Assembly (NCBI RefSeq): GCF_000621325.1
Contig: NZ_JHYQ01000001.1
Coordinates: 1 to 64,000, forward strand
DNA: 64,000 nucleotides
Direction: 5' to 3'
From: Thiothrix lacustris DSM 21227
GTDB taxonomy: Bacteria; Pseudomonadota; Gammaproteobacteria; Thiotrichales; Thiotrichaceae
Under the pieces are notes generated by a model. That model was given only the letters and a program-made list of their open reading frames with translations. It had not been told where the DNA came from and searched no databases. Below, piece after piece: positions 10,120 to 20,700 of this stretch. The translations under genes were made by a program, and so were the position numbers. Position 1 is the stretch's first letter, and each line of letters begins with the position of its first letter.

Positions 10120-10314
10120 TTAGGCTTCGTCGTCCACTTCAACCGCTGTTTTGATGATCTGACGACCACGGTAGAAACCGTCTTTAGTCATGTGGTGACG
10201 CAGGTGAGTTTCACCAGACGTTGCATCAACTGACAAGGTAGGGTTCTTCAGTGCATCGTGTGAGCGACGCATACCGCGTTTTGAACGAGTCATTCGAGCT
10301 TGACCGACTGCCAT
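10120..10314 (-). CDS. rpmF: 50S ribosomal protein L32
   Basis: A 64-residue basic protein with the L32 signature [14 protein letters not shown] near the N terminus and [20 protein letters not shown] in the middle. It is a component of the large ribosomal subunit near the peptidyl-transferase region. It follows yceD by five bases and the pair is the usual yceD-rpmF unit. It lacks the zinc-binding cysteines found in some L32 proteins. Confidence 0.97.
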   Translation of the reverse strand: MAVGQARMTRSKRGMRRSHDALKNPTLSVDATSGETHLRHHMTKDGFYRGRQIIKTAVEVDDEA

Positions 10315-10320
10315 CGTCTG

Positions 10321-10869
10321 TTACTCCGTTTTTTTCCAATCTTTTAAAACTGCAAAGGGATTTTTTTTGGCATTTGCCGCAACATCATCCACTTGCTCAC
10401 TTTCTGTGACAGGCTCATCCGACGGCAAAGCTTCAATCAGCTTGCGTAACGGTTCACACTGCTCGTGCTTTGCCACTAAGGGCAAGGCCAGAAGAATTTC
10501 ATCTTCAACGAAATCCTGTATAAACAGCCGTTCATCCTCGATCAGCCAAGCTTCTAAGCCTTCCTGTTCGGGACGTTCATCCGACTCAAACGTTGTCAGT
10601 GCTACTTGTAGGGGCGCATCAAGGGCAATGGTTACCGGCTGCATACAGCGTTGGCATTCCAACACGATATTACCACGGATATGACCCTTGATCATGGGAC
10701 GTTTCCCAACACTGCGGGTAAAGTCCAATGTCACCTCGACATCTTCTGTGCCATCCAAGGCAATCTCTGCCAAACGCGGCAATTTTTGCAACGGCATAAC
10801 ACCGGCTAAGCATCTTTCTTGCTCAACCAGTTTAAAAGGATTAACGTCTACGGGTAGTCTATTCAACAT
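10321..10869 (-). CDS. yceD: YceD family protein (DUF177), large-subunit rRNA accumulation
   Basis: A 182-residue acidic protein with the family's LECQRCMQPV segment (a C-x2-C pair) and a conserved acidic stretch EAWLIEDERLFIQDFVEDEILLALPL, split here only by size. YceD homologues are needed for 23S rRNA accumulation or processing, and the gene is nearly always next to rpmF, as here. It is divergent from maf; the 75 bases between the two starts must hold both promoters. Confidence 0.9.
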   Translation of the reverse strand: MLNRLPVDVNPFKLVEQERCLAGVMPLQKLPRLAEIALDGTEDVEVTLDFTRSVGKRPMIKGHIRGNIVLECQRCMQPVTIALDAPLQVALTTFESDERPEQEGLEAWLIEDERLFIQDFVEDEILLALPLVAKHEQCEPLRKLIEALPSDEPVTESEQVDDVAANAKKNPFAVLKDWKKTE

Positions 10870-10944
10870 AAGCGCGGGATTATATGAATCCAGCCTATGA
10901 TGTGTAAAGAAATTTCTGTTTTTTTATTGGGATACTCTTCAACG

Positions 10945-11523
10945 ATGACGATAACGCGAACCTTAGTCCTTGGCTCCACTTCCCCTTACCGGCGCGAATT
11001 AATGCAGCGCCTGCATACCCCCTTCGAGACCGCCGCCCCGGATATTGATGAAACCCGGCTGCCAGACGAAAGCGCCCGTAACATGGTATTGCGCCTTTCC
11101 TTGCAAAAAGCCCAAGCGGTAGCCGCGCAACACCCTGATGCCCTGATCATTGGCTCTGACCAATGCGCGGTCTTGCACGAGCAAATCATCGGCAAGCCCG
11201 GCAGCCATGAAAATGCCGTCAAACAATTACAGAATGCTTCGGGGGAAACCGTCGCATTCCTCACCGGCTTGTGCCTGTATGACAGCCGTGATGGCAGTTA
11301 CCAACTGGATGTCGTGCCGTTTTCAGTGGATTTTCGCGAATTGACGGGTGCTGAAATTGACGCTTACTTACGCAAAGATCAGCCGTATAACTGTGCAGGC
11401 AGTTTCCGCTCGGAAAGTTTGGGGATTACCTTATTCAAGCGCATGTACGGCGACGACCCCAGCGCATTGATGGGGCTGCCGCTGATTCGTCTGAGCGAAA
11501 TGCTCAAACAGGCAGGTATCAAC

Positions 11524-11538
<15 letters not shown>
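10945..11538 (+). CDS. Maf-family nucleotide pyrophosphatase (YceF type)
   Basis: A 197-residue protein with the Maf N terminus [14 protein letters not shown], the [10 protein letters not shown] segment, and the catalytic [10 protein letters not shown] with the acidic base in SDQ. YceF-type enzymes hydrolyse 7-methyl-GTP and related modified nucleotides as house-cleaning. Position next to yceD-rpmF is that of E. coli yceF. A longer frame starts at 10897, but [14 protein letters not shown] at 10945 gives the normal start. Its last 15 bases overlap the 3' end of aroE on the opposite strand. Confidence 0.9.
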
Positions 11539-13381
<1,843 letters not shown>

Positions 13382-13481
13382 TTATTTTGCCCGTTTGTCG
13401 GGGGAATGCCAACTATTCGGCATGATCACCACTGGGTGCTTCCGCTATACTTGGCCTGTATTCCCGAAAGGTACGGCAAAA

Positions 13482-15023
13482 ATGAAAAAACTCCCCATTG
13501 GCATCAGCACCCTCAGCAGCATCCTCAACGATGATTGCGTCTACGTGGACAAAACCGCGCTGATTCACCAACTGGTCAACAGCGGCACGTATTACTTTCT
13601 CTCCCGCCCGCGCCGCTTCGGTAAATCCTTGCTGGTCGACACCCTCAAAGAACTGTTCGAGGGCAATGAACCACTGTTTCAAGGATTAGCGATTCACCCG
13701 TTATGGGACTGGACGAAAAAACACCCCGTCATCCACATCACCTTCAACGACGGCGTACATACCGACCGGGCGCAACTGGACACATTCATAGTAGGGCAAC
13801 TCAAAAAGAATGCCGAACGGCTAGGGATCAAACTACCAGAAGGACTGATTTCACAACAATTTGTGCAGTTGATTGAAGACAGTGTACAAGCCTACTCACA
13901 GCCCGCCGTGGTACTGATCGACGAATACGACAAGCCCATCCTCGACCAAATCAATAACCCTGCCCGTGCCGCCGAACTGCGGGATAGCTTGAAAAACCTC
14001 TATTCGGTGCTGAAAGGGCGCGACAAGCTACTGAACTTCGTGCTGCTAACGGGCGTGTCCAAATTCTCCCAAGTCTCTCTCTTCAGCGGACTAAACAACC
14101 TCAACGATATTACGCTGGATGCCCGTTACAGCGCCCTGTGCGGCTACACCCAACGCGAACTGGAACATAACTTCCGTGAACACCTAGCCGGGGCAGATAT
14201 GCCGCGAGTACGTGAGTGGTATAACGGTTACAACTGGTTAGGTGAATCGGTCTACAACCCGTTCGACATCCTGCTATTCATTGACAAAGGCCAGCAATTC
14301 CGCAGTTATTGGTTTGAAACAGCCACGCCCAGTTTCCTGCTGAAACTGTTAAAAAGCGGACGCTATTACCTGCCAGAACTGGAACGTTTCAAGGTACATG
14401 AAACCCAACTAGGCAGTTTTGACGTGGATAAGATGACAGCCGAGGTATTGCTGTTTCAAACAGGCTACTTAACCATCCACAAAACGCTTCAGATGGGCAA
14501 CCAACTTGGCTTTGAATTGGGCTATCCTAACATTGAAGTAAAGCTCAGCCTCAACACGCATTTACTGAGCGAACTCACTCCTACATCCAGTCATGCCGCC
14601 CAAGTAGGCTTCAAAATCTACCAAGCCTTAGCAGATGGCGAACTGGAAGCCTTACACCACATTTTGAACGCCTTTTTCGCCAGCATTCCTTATCAGTGGT
14701 ATACCAATAATGCGCTTGACCAATACGAAGGCTATTACGCCAGCGTGTTCTACAGTCACATGGTCGCGTGCGGAGCACAAACCATCGCCGAAGACAGCAC
14801 GCATTTCGGGCGCATCGACCTAACCGTAATAGTGGAAAACAAAGTATTTATTTTCGAGTTCAAAGTGCTGAATAGCGAACAGAGCGACGGAAGTGCAATG
14901 GCACAAATCAAAGCCAAACACTACGCCGACAAATACCGTGACGGGCGCGAGTTATACTTGGTAGGCATCGAATTCAGCAAACAAACCCGCAATATCGTCG
15001 GGTTTGAATGGGAGAAAATCTAA
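13482..15023 (+). CDS. AAA-ATPase-like protein with C-terminal PD-(D/E)XK nuclease-like domain
   Basis: A 513-residue protein of the family with an N-terminal AAA-ATPase-like domain (DUF1703 region: KLPIGISTLSSI, YVDKT, FLSRPRRFGKSLLVDTL as the P-loop analogue, VVLIDEYDKPI as Walker B) and a C-terminal PD-(D/E)XK nuclease-like domain (GRIDLTVIVENKVFIFEFKV, with D, E and K in the expected order). Such proteins are abundant and multicopy in some bacteria; their function is unknown. The longer frame at 13395 uses TTG; the ATG at 13482 follows a GAAAGG site. Confidence 0.9.
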   Translation: MKKLPIGISTLSSILNDDCVYVDKTALIHQLVNSGTYYFLSRPRRFGKSLLVDTLKELFEGNEPLFQGLAIHPLWDWTKKHPVIHITFNDGVHTDRAQLDTFIVGQLKKNAERLGIKLPEGLISQQFVQLIEDSVQAYSQPAVVLIDEYDKPILDQINNPARAAELRDSLKNLYSVLKGRDKLLNFVLLTGVSKFSQVSLFSGLNNLNDITLDARYSALCGYTQRELEHNFREHLAGADMPRVREWYNGYNWLGESVYNPFDILLFIDKGQQFRSYWFETATPSFLLKLLKSGRYYLPELERFKVHETQLGSFDVDKMTAEVLLFQTGYLTIHKTLQMGNQLGFELGYPNIEVKLSLNTHLLSELTPTSSHAAQVGFKIYQALADGELEALHHILNAFFASIPYQWYTNNALDQYEGYYASVFYSHMVACGAQTIAEDSTHFGRIDLTVIVENKVFIFEFKVLNSEQSDGSAMAQIKAKHYADKYRDGRELYLVGIEFSKQTRNIVGFEWEKI

Positions 15024-15024
15024 C

Positions 15025-15681
15025 TCACACCGACGATTCACCGTATGCCGCTGCATCCACCAGCACACAAGCATCGGCACGTACCGCCACCGCAATCGGC
15101 AAGTGCTCACCGTTACGCCATTGCGCCATTGCCTCAGCCTTGCCCTGCCCCGTTACCAGCACCAATTGCTGCCGACAGTTTTGCAAAGCCTCCACCGTCA
15201 AACTTACCCGATCAGGCGGCGGCTTCGGCGCATTGTGTACCGCAGTCGTTAAGCCAGCAGCAACCGCGAACCCCGGAAACAAACTCGCGGTATGCCCGTC
15301 TTCACCCATGCCCAACATCACCATATCAAACGGCAACTTGTCGTGGATGGTCTGCGCATAAGCCGCCGCCGCTGCTTCCGCCCCCAATTCTGCTGGAATC
15401 GGGAAACGGTGCGGGGTAGGCAAGCTCATCTGCGAATTGCGTTCCAGATGATCAACCGGCAAGCAACGCTCATCGCCCCAGAAAATTTCCCACTTATCCC
15501 AATCCTGCGCGGTTGCCGCCAGCAAAGTATACGCCCGCTGCGGCGTGCCGCCCCCCGCCATCACCAACCGGAACACACCACGCTCGTGAATCGCCGCCTG
15601 CGCCGCTGCTGCAATTTCAGCACACGCTTGTTGTGCCACTGCTTCCGCATCCACCAATACTTGAGTATCCACCGATAACAT
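15025..15681 (-). CDS. pgl: 6-phosphogluconolactonase
   Basis: A 218-residue enzyme that opens 6-phosphogluconolactone in the oxidative pentose phosphate pathway. It has the DevB-type signatures LVMAGGGTPQRAYTLLA, IFWGDERCLPVDHLERNSQM and LGMGEDGHTASLFPG. It directly follows zwf with a one-base overlap, so zwf and pgl are coupled. Its 3' end abuts the ATPase/nuclease gene on the other strand, with one base between them. Confidence 0.95.
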   Translation of the reverse strand: MLSVDTQVLVDAEAVAQQACAEIAAAAQAAIHERGVFRLVMAGGGTPQRAYTLLAATAQDWDKWEIFWGDERCLPVDHLERNSQMSLPTPHRFPIPAELGAEAAAAAYAQTIHDKLPFDMVMLGMGEDGHTASLFPGFAVAAGLTTAVHNAPKPPPDRVSLTVEALQNCRQQLVLVTGQGKAEAMAQWRNGEHLPIAVAVRADACVLVDAAAYGESSV

Positions 15682-17180
15682 TATTTGCTTCCTTTACCAT
15701 TGCACGACAGCGACTGCCGCCATGCTCTATCCGAATCACCAAAAATCTTTTCTGCCGCTTTGGGCCCCCAGCCACCTGCCGGGTATTGTAGCGGCAGTTG
15801 CTCGTCTTCCGCCCAACGTTGCATCACCGGGTCAACCACTGTCCACGCCGCCTTTACTTCATCGTAGCGCAGGAATAGCGAACGGTCGCCCTTGATCACA
15901 TCCAGCAACAATTCCTCGTAGGCTTCCGCCTTGCGCTCACCCGGCGTACTGACCGAGGCATCCATCACGATCTGGCGGGTATGCATTTCCAGCCCCGGCA
16001 CTTTCGCGGAAATTTCCATGCGCACCGCGTCTTCCGGCTGGATACCAATCAGCAACCAATTGGGATGCGGCTGATAAATGCCGCTGCCCTGAAACAGTTG
16101 CATCGGCGGCTGCTTGAAACGCACCGCCACCATGGAACGGCGTTCCTGCAAACGCTTGCCGGTACGCAGGTAAAACGGCACATCCTTCCAGCGCCAGTTG
16201 TCGATGTAGAGCTTCATGGCCGCGTAGGATTCGGTATGACTCCCCGCCGCGACGCCCTCTTCCTGCAAATAACCGGGAACAGCGACACCTTTAACCTCAC
16301 CTGCCGCGTATTGCCCGCGTATCGCATGAGTCGCAAGTTGCTCCAAATTCACCGGGCGGATGGATTGCAGCACCTTAACCTTTTCATTGCGCAAGGCTTC
16401 AGCCTCCATCGACACCGGCGGTTCCATTGCCAGCAAGGCCATGACTTGCAGCAAATGGCTCTGGATCATGTCGCGTACCGCGCCACCGCTATTGTCGTAA
16501 TAGCTGGCACGCCCATCCACCCCCACCGTTTCGGCATGGGTAATCTGGATGTGGTCGATGTGGTAACGGTTCCACAAGGGTTCGAGGATCAGGTTGGCGA
16601 AACGCAGCACCAGCAAGTTTTGCACGGCCTCTTTGCCGACGTAATGGTCGATACGGTAAATCTGCTCTTCCTTGAGCTGGTCGCTGAGGCTGTGCTGCAA
16701 TTCGCGGGCGGATTCCAAATCGTGACCGAAAGGCTTTTCGATCACCATGCGTCGCCAGCCGTGGGATTCTTCCAGCAATTGCGCTGCTGCCAAGCCTTCC
16801 GTGACCGTCACGTACAACTCCGGGCTGACTGACAAATAGAAAATCACGTTATTGGCACATTCGCCGTCGTTGCCGATCCATTCACCCAGCGACTGATAGA
16901 ACGCCGCTTCTTTCAAGCTACCCGACAAATAATCCAGACGCTGAATGAAGCTGTCGAGTGAGGCATCTTCCGCGATGCCACTCTCAACAAACTGCTTGCG
17001 CACCTCTATCTGCCAGGTTTCCTGCGTAAACGGGGTGCGCCCACAGCCGAGGATTTCCACATCCTCCGCCATGTGCCCCATGCAATGCAGTTGGTACAGC
17101 GCTGGCAACAGCTTGTTTGCCGCCAGATTGCCGGTTGCGCCGAAAATGACGTAGGCGTGGGAAATACCACCACAACTCAT
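15681..17180 (-). CDS. zwf: Glucose-6-phosphate 1-dehydrogenase
   Basis: A 499-residue enzyme, the first of the oxidative pentose phosphate pathway and a main NADPH source. The nucleotide site is VIFGATGNLAANKL, the substrate motif is YRIDHYVGKEAVQN with the catalytic histidine and lysine, and MVIEKPFGHD precedes it. The frame is open 11 codons further, but ATG at 17180 follows AGGAG and overlaps the gnd stop as ATGA. The order gnd-zwf-pgl forms one transcription unit. Confidence 0.96.
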   Translation of the reverse strand: MSCGGISHAYVIFGATGNLAANKLLPALYQLHCMGHMAEDVEILGCGRTPFTQETWQIEVRKQFVESGIAEDASLDSFIQRLDYLSGSLKEAAFYQSLGEWIGNDGECANNVIFYLSVSPELYVTVTEGLAAAQLLEESHGWRRMVIEKPFGHDLESARELQHSLSDQLKEEQIYRIDHYVGKEAVQNLLVLRFANLILEPLWNRYHIDHIQITHAETVGVDGRASYYDNSGGAVRDMIQSHLLQVMALLAMEPPVSMEAEALRNEKVKVLQSIRPVNLEQLATHAIRGQYAAGEVKGVAVPGYLQEEGVAAGSHTESYAAMKLYIDNWRWKDVPFYLRTGKRLQERRSMVAVRFKQPPMQLFQGSGIYQPHPNWLLIGIQPEDAVRMEISAKVPGLEMHTRQIVMDASVSTPGERKAEAYEELLLDVIKGDRSLFLRYDEVKAAWTVVDPVMQRWAEDEQLPLQYPAGGWGPKAAEKIFGDSDRAWRQSLSCNGKGSK

Positions 17181-18625
17181 GACATTTGCTCCTCGGAACC
17201 ATCGCCGTTCCAATGTGTATGGAAAGCCAGCGCCGGGTCACGGTCAGTACGCTGATAGGTATGCGCCCCGAAATAGTCGCGTTGCGCCTGCAAAATATTG
17301 GCGGAACCCGCTGCACAGCGATAACCGTCATAGAAAGATAATGCAGCAGACAATGCCGGAGCAGGCACACCCTGCATCACCGCCAGCGCCACGGTTTTAC
17401 GCCAACCCGCTTCCGCGCGTTTCAGCTCTCCGACAAAAAATGGGTCTTGCAGCAAGCTTTGCGGCACAGGCTCACGCGCAAAACTGGCCTTGATGTCACC
17501 CAGGAAACGGCTGCGGATAATGCACCCGGCACGCCACAACAAAGCAATATCACCGTAGGCCAGATTCCAGCCGTATTCTTGCGCGGCAGTTTGCATCAGC
17601 ATGAAACCTTGTGCGTAAGACACCAGCTTGGCAGCGTAAAGCGCATCGTGGATAGCCTCCAGATACGCCTGATGCTGCTCGGCGGGAACAGGTTCCGCCA
17701 AGCCACCCAGTAATTTAGCGGCGACGACGCGCTCATCCTTACGCGCAGAGAGCATCCGCGCATGGACAGCTTCCGTCACCAAAGTAAGCGGAACGGCATG
17801 TTCCAGCGCATCTTGTGCCGTCCACAGACCCGTGCCTTTTTGCCCGGCGCGGTCGAGGATTTTGGTCACCAACGCACTACCGTCAACATCTTTGTGGCGC
17901 AAAATTTCGCTGGTAATTTCGATCAGGTAGGATTCGAGCTTGCCCTTGTTCCATGCCGCGAACGTGTCCGCCATTGCGTCGAAATCCATCCCCAGTGCGT
18001 GTTGCATCAGGTGGCAGGCTTCCGCGATCAGTTGCATATCGCCGTATTCGATGCCGTTGTGCACCATCTTGACGTAGTGACCGGAACCACCTTCGCCCAG
18101 CCATTGGCAGCAGGCTTCGCCATCCACTTGCGCGGCGGCTTTCTGGAAAATGTTGCGAATCTCAGGCCAAGCCTCAACAGCACCGCCGGGCATCATCGAA
18201 GGGCCGTGACGTGCACCCTCTTCTCCGCCAGAAATGCCCATACCAACGAAAAGGATGCCTTCTTTTTCAGTGAGTTCTTTCCAGCGGCGGTTCGTGTCTT
18301 TGTAGTTGGAATTGCCGCCGTCGATAATGATGTCATTGGGGTTAAGCAGCGGCAGCAGTTGCTCGATCACTGCATCCACCCCGTGGCCTGCGGTAATCAT
18401 CAGCAGTACAATACGCGGGCTATCGAGCTGGTTGACGAATTCGGACAGCGTTTCAGCGGAACGAATGGTGCGACCTTGCGCATGTTCCTGCATGAATTGT
18501 TCGGTGAGGGAATAGGTGCGATTGTAAACGCTCAGGGAATAGCCTTTGTCGTTCAGGTTCAGCGCCAGGTTGGAACCCATGACGCCAAGGCCAATCAAGC
18601 CGAGATTGCTAGTGGTGGTGTCCAT
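17177..18625 (-). CDS. gnd: 6-phosphogluconate dehydrogenase, decarboxylating
   Basis: A 482-residue enzyme that oxidises and decarboxylates 6-phosphogluconate to ribulose 5-phosphate. The NADP fold starts LIGLGVMGSNLALNL and the substrate motif IDGGNSNYKDTNRR and GISGGEEGARHGPSMMPGG are clear, as is the catalytic lysine in YVKMVHNGIEYGDMQ. Length is that of the long, dimeric form. It is the first gene of the gnd-zwf-pgl unit. Confidence 0.96.
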   Translation of the reverse strand: MDTTTSNLGLIGLGVMGSNLALNLNDKGYSLSVYNRTYSLTEQFMQEHAQGRTIRSAETLSEFVNQLDSPRIVLLMITAGHGVDAVIEQLLPLLNPNDIIIDGGNSNYKDTNRRWKELTEKEGILFVGMGISGGEEGARHGPSMMPGGAVEAWPEIRNIFQKAAAQVDGEACCQWLGEGGSGHYVKMVHNGIEYGDMQLIAEACHLMQHALGMDFDAMADTFAAWNKGKLESYLIEITSEILRHKDVDGSALVTKILDRAGQKGTGLWTAQDALEHAVPLTLVTEAVHARMLSARKDERVVAAKLLGGLAEPVPAEQHQAYLEAIHDALYAAKLVSYAQGFMLMQTAAQEYGWNLAYGDIALLWRAGCIIRSRFLGDIKASFAREPVPQSLLQDPFFVGELKRAEAGWRKTVALAVMQGVPAPALSAALSFYDGYRCAAGSANILQAQRDYFGAHTYQRTDRDPALAFHTHWNGDGSEEQMS

Positions 18626-18667
18626 ATTTACCTCTTTTTTAATGTATTGTGATGTATTGAATCATCC

Positions 18668-19726
18668 TTAATGGCGCGACTTCAGCGCCAAACTCAGCAA
18701 TTTCGCAGTAATATCGACCACGGGAATAACCCGTTCATACGGCATCCGCTTCGGGCCAATCACGCCGAGCACGCCTAACTGTTCGCCATCCACCTCATAG
18801 GGTGCAGTCACGAGGCTGCATTCGTCAAATACCGCCTGCCCGGATTCGCGCCCGATGAAGATTTTAACCCCATCGGCCTGCAAACACTTGTCCAGCAAAC
18901 CCAGAATATCGCGCTTGCGGGTAAAAGCAGCAAACAACTCGCGCAGCTTGGTAATATCCGACAGGTCGTCGTAGCCCATCAAGTTGGTTTCGCCCGCAAT
19001 CACGCAATCTTCATCCTGCTTATCCTCGCCCAGATCAGCGACGGTTTTTTCACCCAAGGCAATCGCGGAAAGCATCATCAGGTTCATGTCTTCGCGGTGC
19101 TGACGCATTTCTTCCAATAAGGCTGCACGGGCTTGCTGCAAATCCTTGCCGATCAGACGTTCGTTGAGGAAATTGGCGGCTTGCTGCAACTCTGAGGAGC
19201 TGACATCGGTATCGAGTTGGATAATGCGGTTTTGCACTTCATTGCGGTTCATCACCAGAATCGCCAGCACCTGACGACTGGACAGGCTCAGGAACTCAAT
19301 CTGGCGGATGGAGGAAGGGTTGCGCCGGGGCAAACTCACCACCCCCGTCAACTGGGTAATACCCGATAACAGGCTGGATGCGGACTGGATCAAGGCTGCC
19401 GGGTCACGCTCGGCTTTCAACTGGCCTTGCAGAATATGGAAAGCTTGCTCTTCCAGCGGCCGGATATTGACCAGCGCATCCACAAACAGGCGATACCCCT
19501 GCGAGGTGGGAATCCGCCCTGCTGACGTATGCGGGGCGCGGATATAGCCCATCTCTTCGAGATCAGCCATGACATTGCGGATGGTGGCAGCGCTCAAATC
19601 CAACCCACTGCTACGGGCAAGGTTGCGGGAACCGACGGGCTGCCCGTCTTGGATATAGCTTTCCACCAACACTTTGAGGATGTGGCGGGCGCGTTCGTTC
19701 AATTCTGGATGCGGTGTCGTTATCAT
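18668..19726 (-). CDS. hrcA: Heat-inducible transcription repressor HrcA
   Basis: A 352-residue repressor that in many bacteria binds the CIRCE operator of groE and dnaK operons. The N terminus is a winged helix (LNERARHILKVLVESYIQDGQPVGS, in pieces; RNLARSSGLDLSAATIRNVMADLEEMGYI follows) and the rest is the GAF-like HrcA domain ending with GVIGPKRMPYERVIPVVD. I saw no CIRCE element next to it and no grpE-dnaK genes in the window. The TTG-initiated longer frame adds 12 residues; MITTPHPELNERAR at 19726 fits the family. Confidence 0.93.
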   Translation of the reverse strand: MITTPHPELNERARHILKVLVESYIQDGQPVGSRNLARSSGLDLSAATIRNVMADLEEMGYIRAPHTSAGRIPTSQGYRLFVDALVNIRPLEEQAFHILQGQLKAERDPAALIQSASSLLSGITQLTGVVSLPRRNPSSIRQIEFLSLSSRQVLAILVMNRNEVQNRIIQLDTDVSSSELQQAANFLNERLIGKDLQQARAALLEEMRQHREDMNLMMLSAIALGEKTVADLGEDKQDEDCVIAGETNLMGYDDLSDITKLRELFAAFTRKRDILGLLDKCLQADGVKIFIGRESGQAVFDECSLVTAPYEVDGEQLGVLGVIGPKRMPYERVIPVVDITAKLLSLALKSRH

Positions 19727-19830
19727 GACTACAGTTATAGGGGCAAAGTGGGGCAGATACAAGCCTGTTTAACTTGCAATTTATGCGCAGCTTTGCCAGC
19801 CTTGCAGCTTTAATCAGACAAGCAATGGTT

Positions 19831-20697
19831 ATGACCCCCTTTTCCCACATCGGCCTGTTTACCAAACCCAACGATACTCGCGTCGATAAAACGCTGCATC
19901 AGTTGCACGAATTCCTGATCCAGCGCGGCTTGCACGTACATTGTGACCGCAACGCTGGTATTATTCTGGGCTTACCGACCATGCCTACTGACGTGCTGGC
20001 GCAGCACATTGACCTTGCCATCGTGGTCGGCGGTGATGGTACATTGTTAGGTGCCGGACGCTTACTCGCGGATCATGAAGTGCCCATTATCGGCATCAAC
20101 TTGGGGCGTTTGGGCTTTTTGGTGGATATTTCCCCCGATGAAGCACTCACGCAACTGGAGGAAATCCTCAACGGGCAGTACAAGGAAGAACCCCGTTTTG
20201 TACTTCACGCCGATGTCATTCGCGAAGATGCCATCATTGGCAGCGGCGACGCACTCAATGATGTGGTTCTGCATGTGCGCAATGAAGTCCGCATGATCGA
20301 ATTCACCACACGGGTAGATGGGCATTTCGTCAACACCCAGAGAGCCGATGGTTTGGTCATTACCACACCGACAGGCTCGACCGCTTACGCACTGTCCAGC
20401 GGTGGGCCGATCATGCACCCCTCCCTGCAAGCCATTGCACTCGTGCCTATTTGCCCGCACACGCTCAGTGATCGCCCCTTGGTGATCAACAACCAAAGTC
20501 TAATCGAAGTTCATCTGTGTGAAGACCGTGATATTCCCGCTCGCTTATCCTTTGATGGGCAGAACAATATCGAGCTGGAATCGGGCGACTTGTTACGCAT
20601 CCATACCCGCCCGGAAAAAGTGCGTTTGTTGCACCCACAAAGCTACGATTACTTCCATATTCTGCGTGAAAAACTGCACTGGGGAGTACAGCTATAA
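19831..20697 (+). CDS. nadK: NAD kinase
   Basis: A 288-residue enzyme that phosphorylates NAD to NADP. It has the GGDGT motif (VVGGDGTLLGAGR), NLGRLGFLVD, LNDVVLHVRNEVRMIEF and TPTGSTAYALSSGGPI. The frame extends upstream to a TTG at 19774, but ATG at 19831 (or 19825) gives MTPFSHIGLFTKPND, the usual start for the family. No strong ribosome site separates the two ATGs. It is followed by recN after three bases, a common gammaproteobacterial order. Confidence 0.95.
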   Translation: MTPFSHIGLFTKPNDTRVDKTLHQLHEFLIQRGLHVHCDRNAGIILGLPTMPTDVLAQHIDLAIVVGGDGTLLGAGRLLADHEVPIIGINLGRLGFLVDISPDEALTQLEEILNGQYKEEPRFVLHADVIREDAIIGSGDALNDVVLHVRNEVRMIEFTTRVDGHFVNTQRADGLVITTPTGSTAYALSSGGPIMHPSLQAIALVPICPHTLSDRPLVINNQSLIEVHLCEDRDIPARLSFDGQNNIELESGDLLRIHTRPEKVRLLHPQSYDYFHILREKLHWGVQL

Positions 20698-20700
20698 ACC

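Noticed and set aside
19727-19830. Search for a CIRCE operator between hrcA and nadK
   Set aside because: No TTAGCACTC-N9-GAGTGCTAA type repeat is present.
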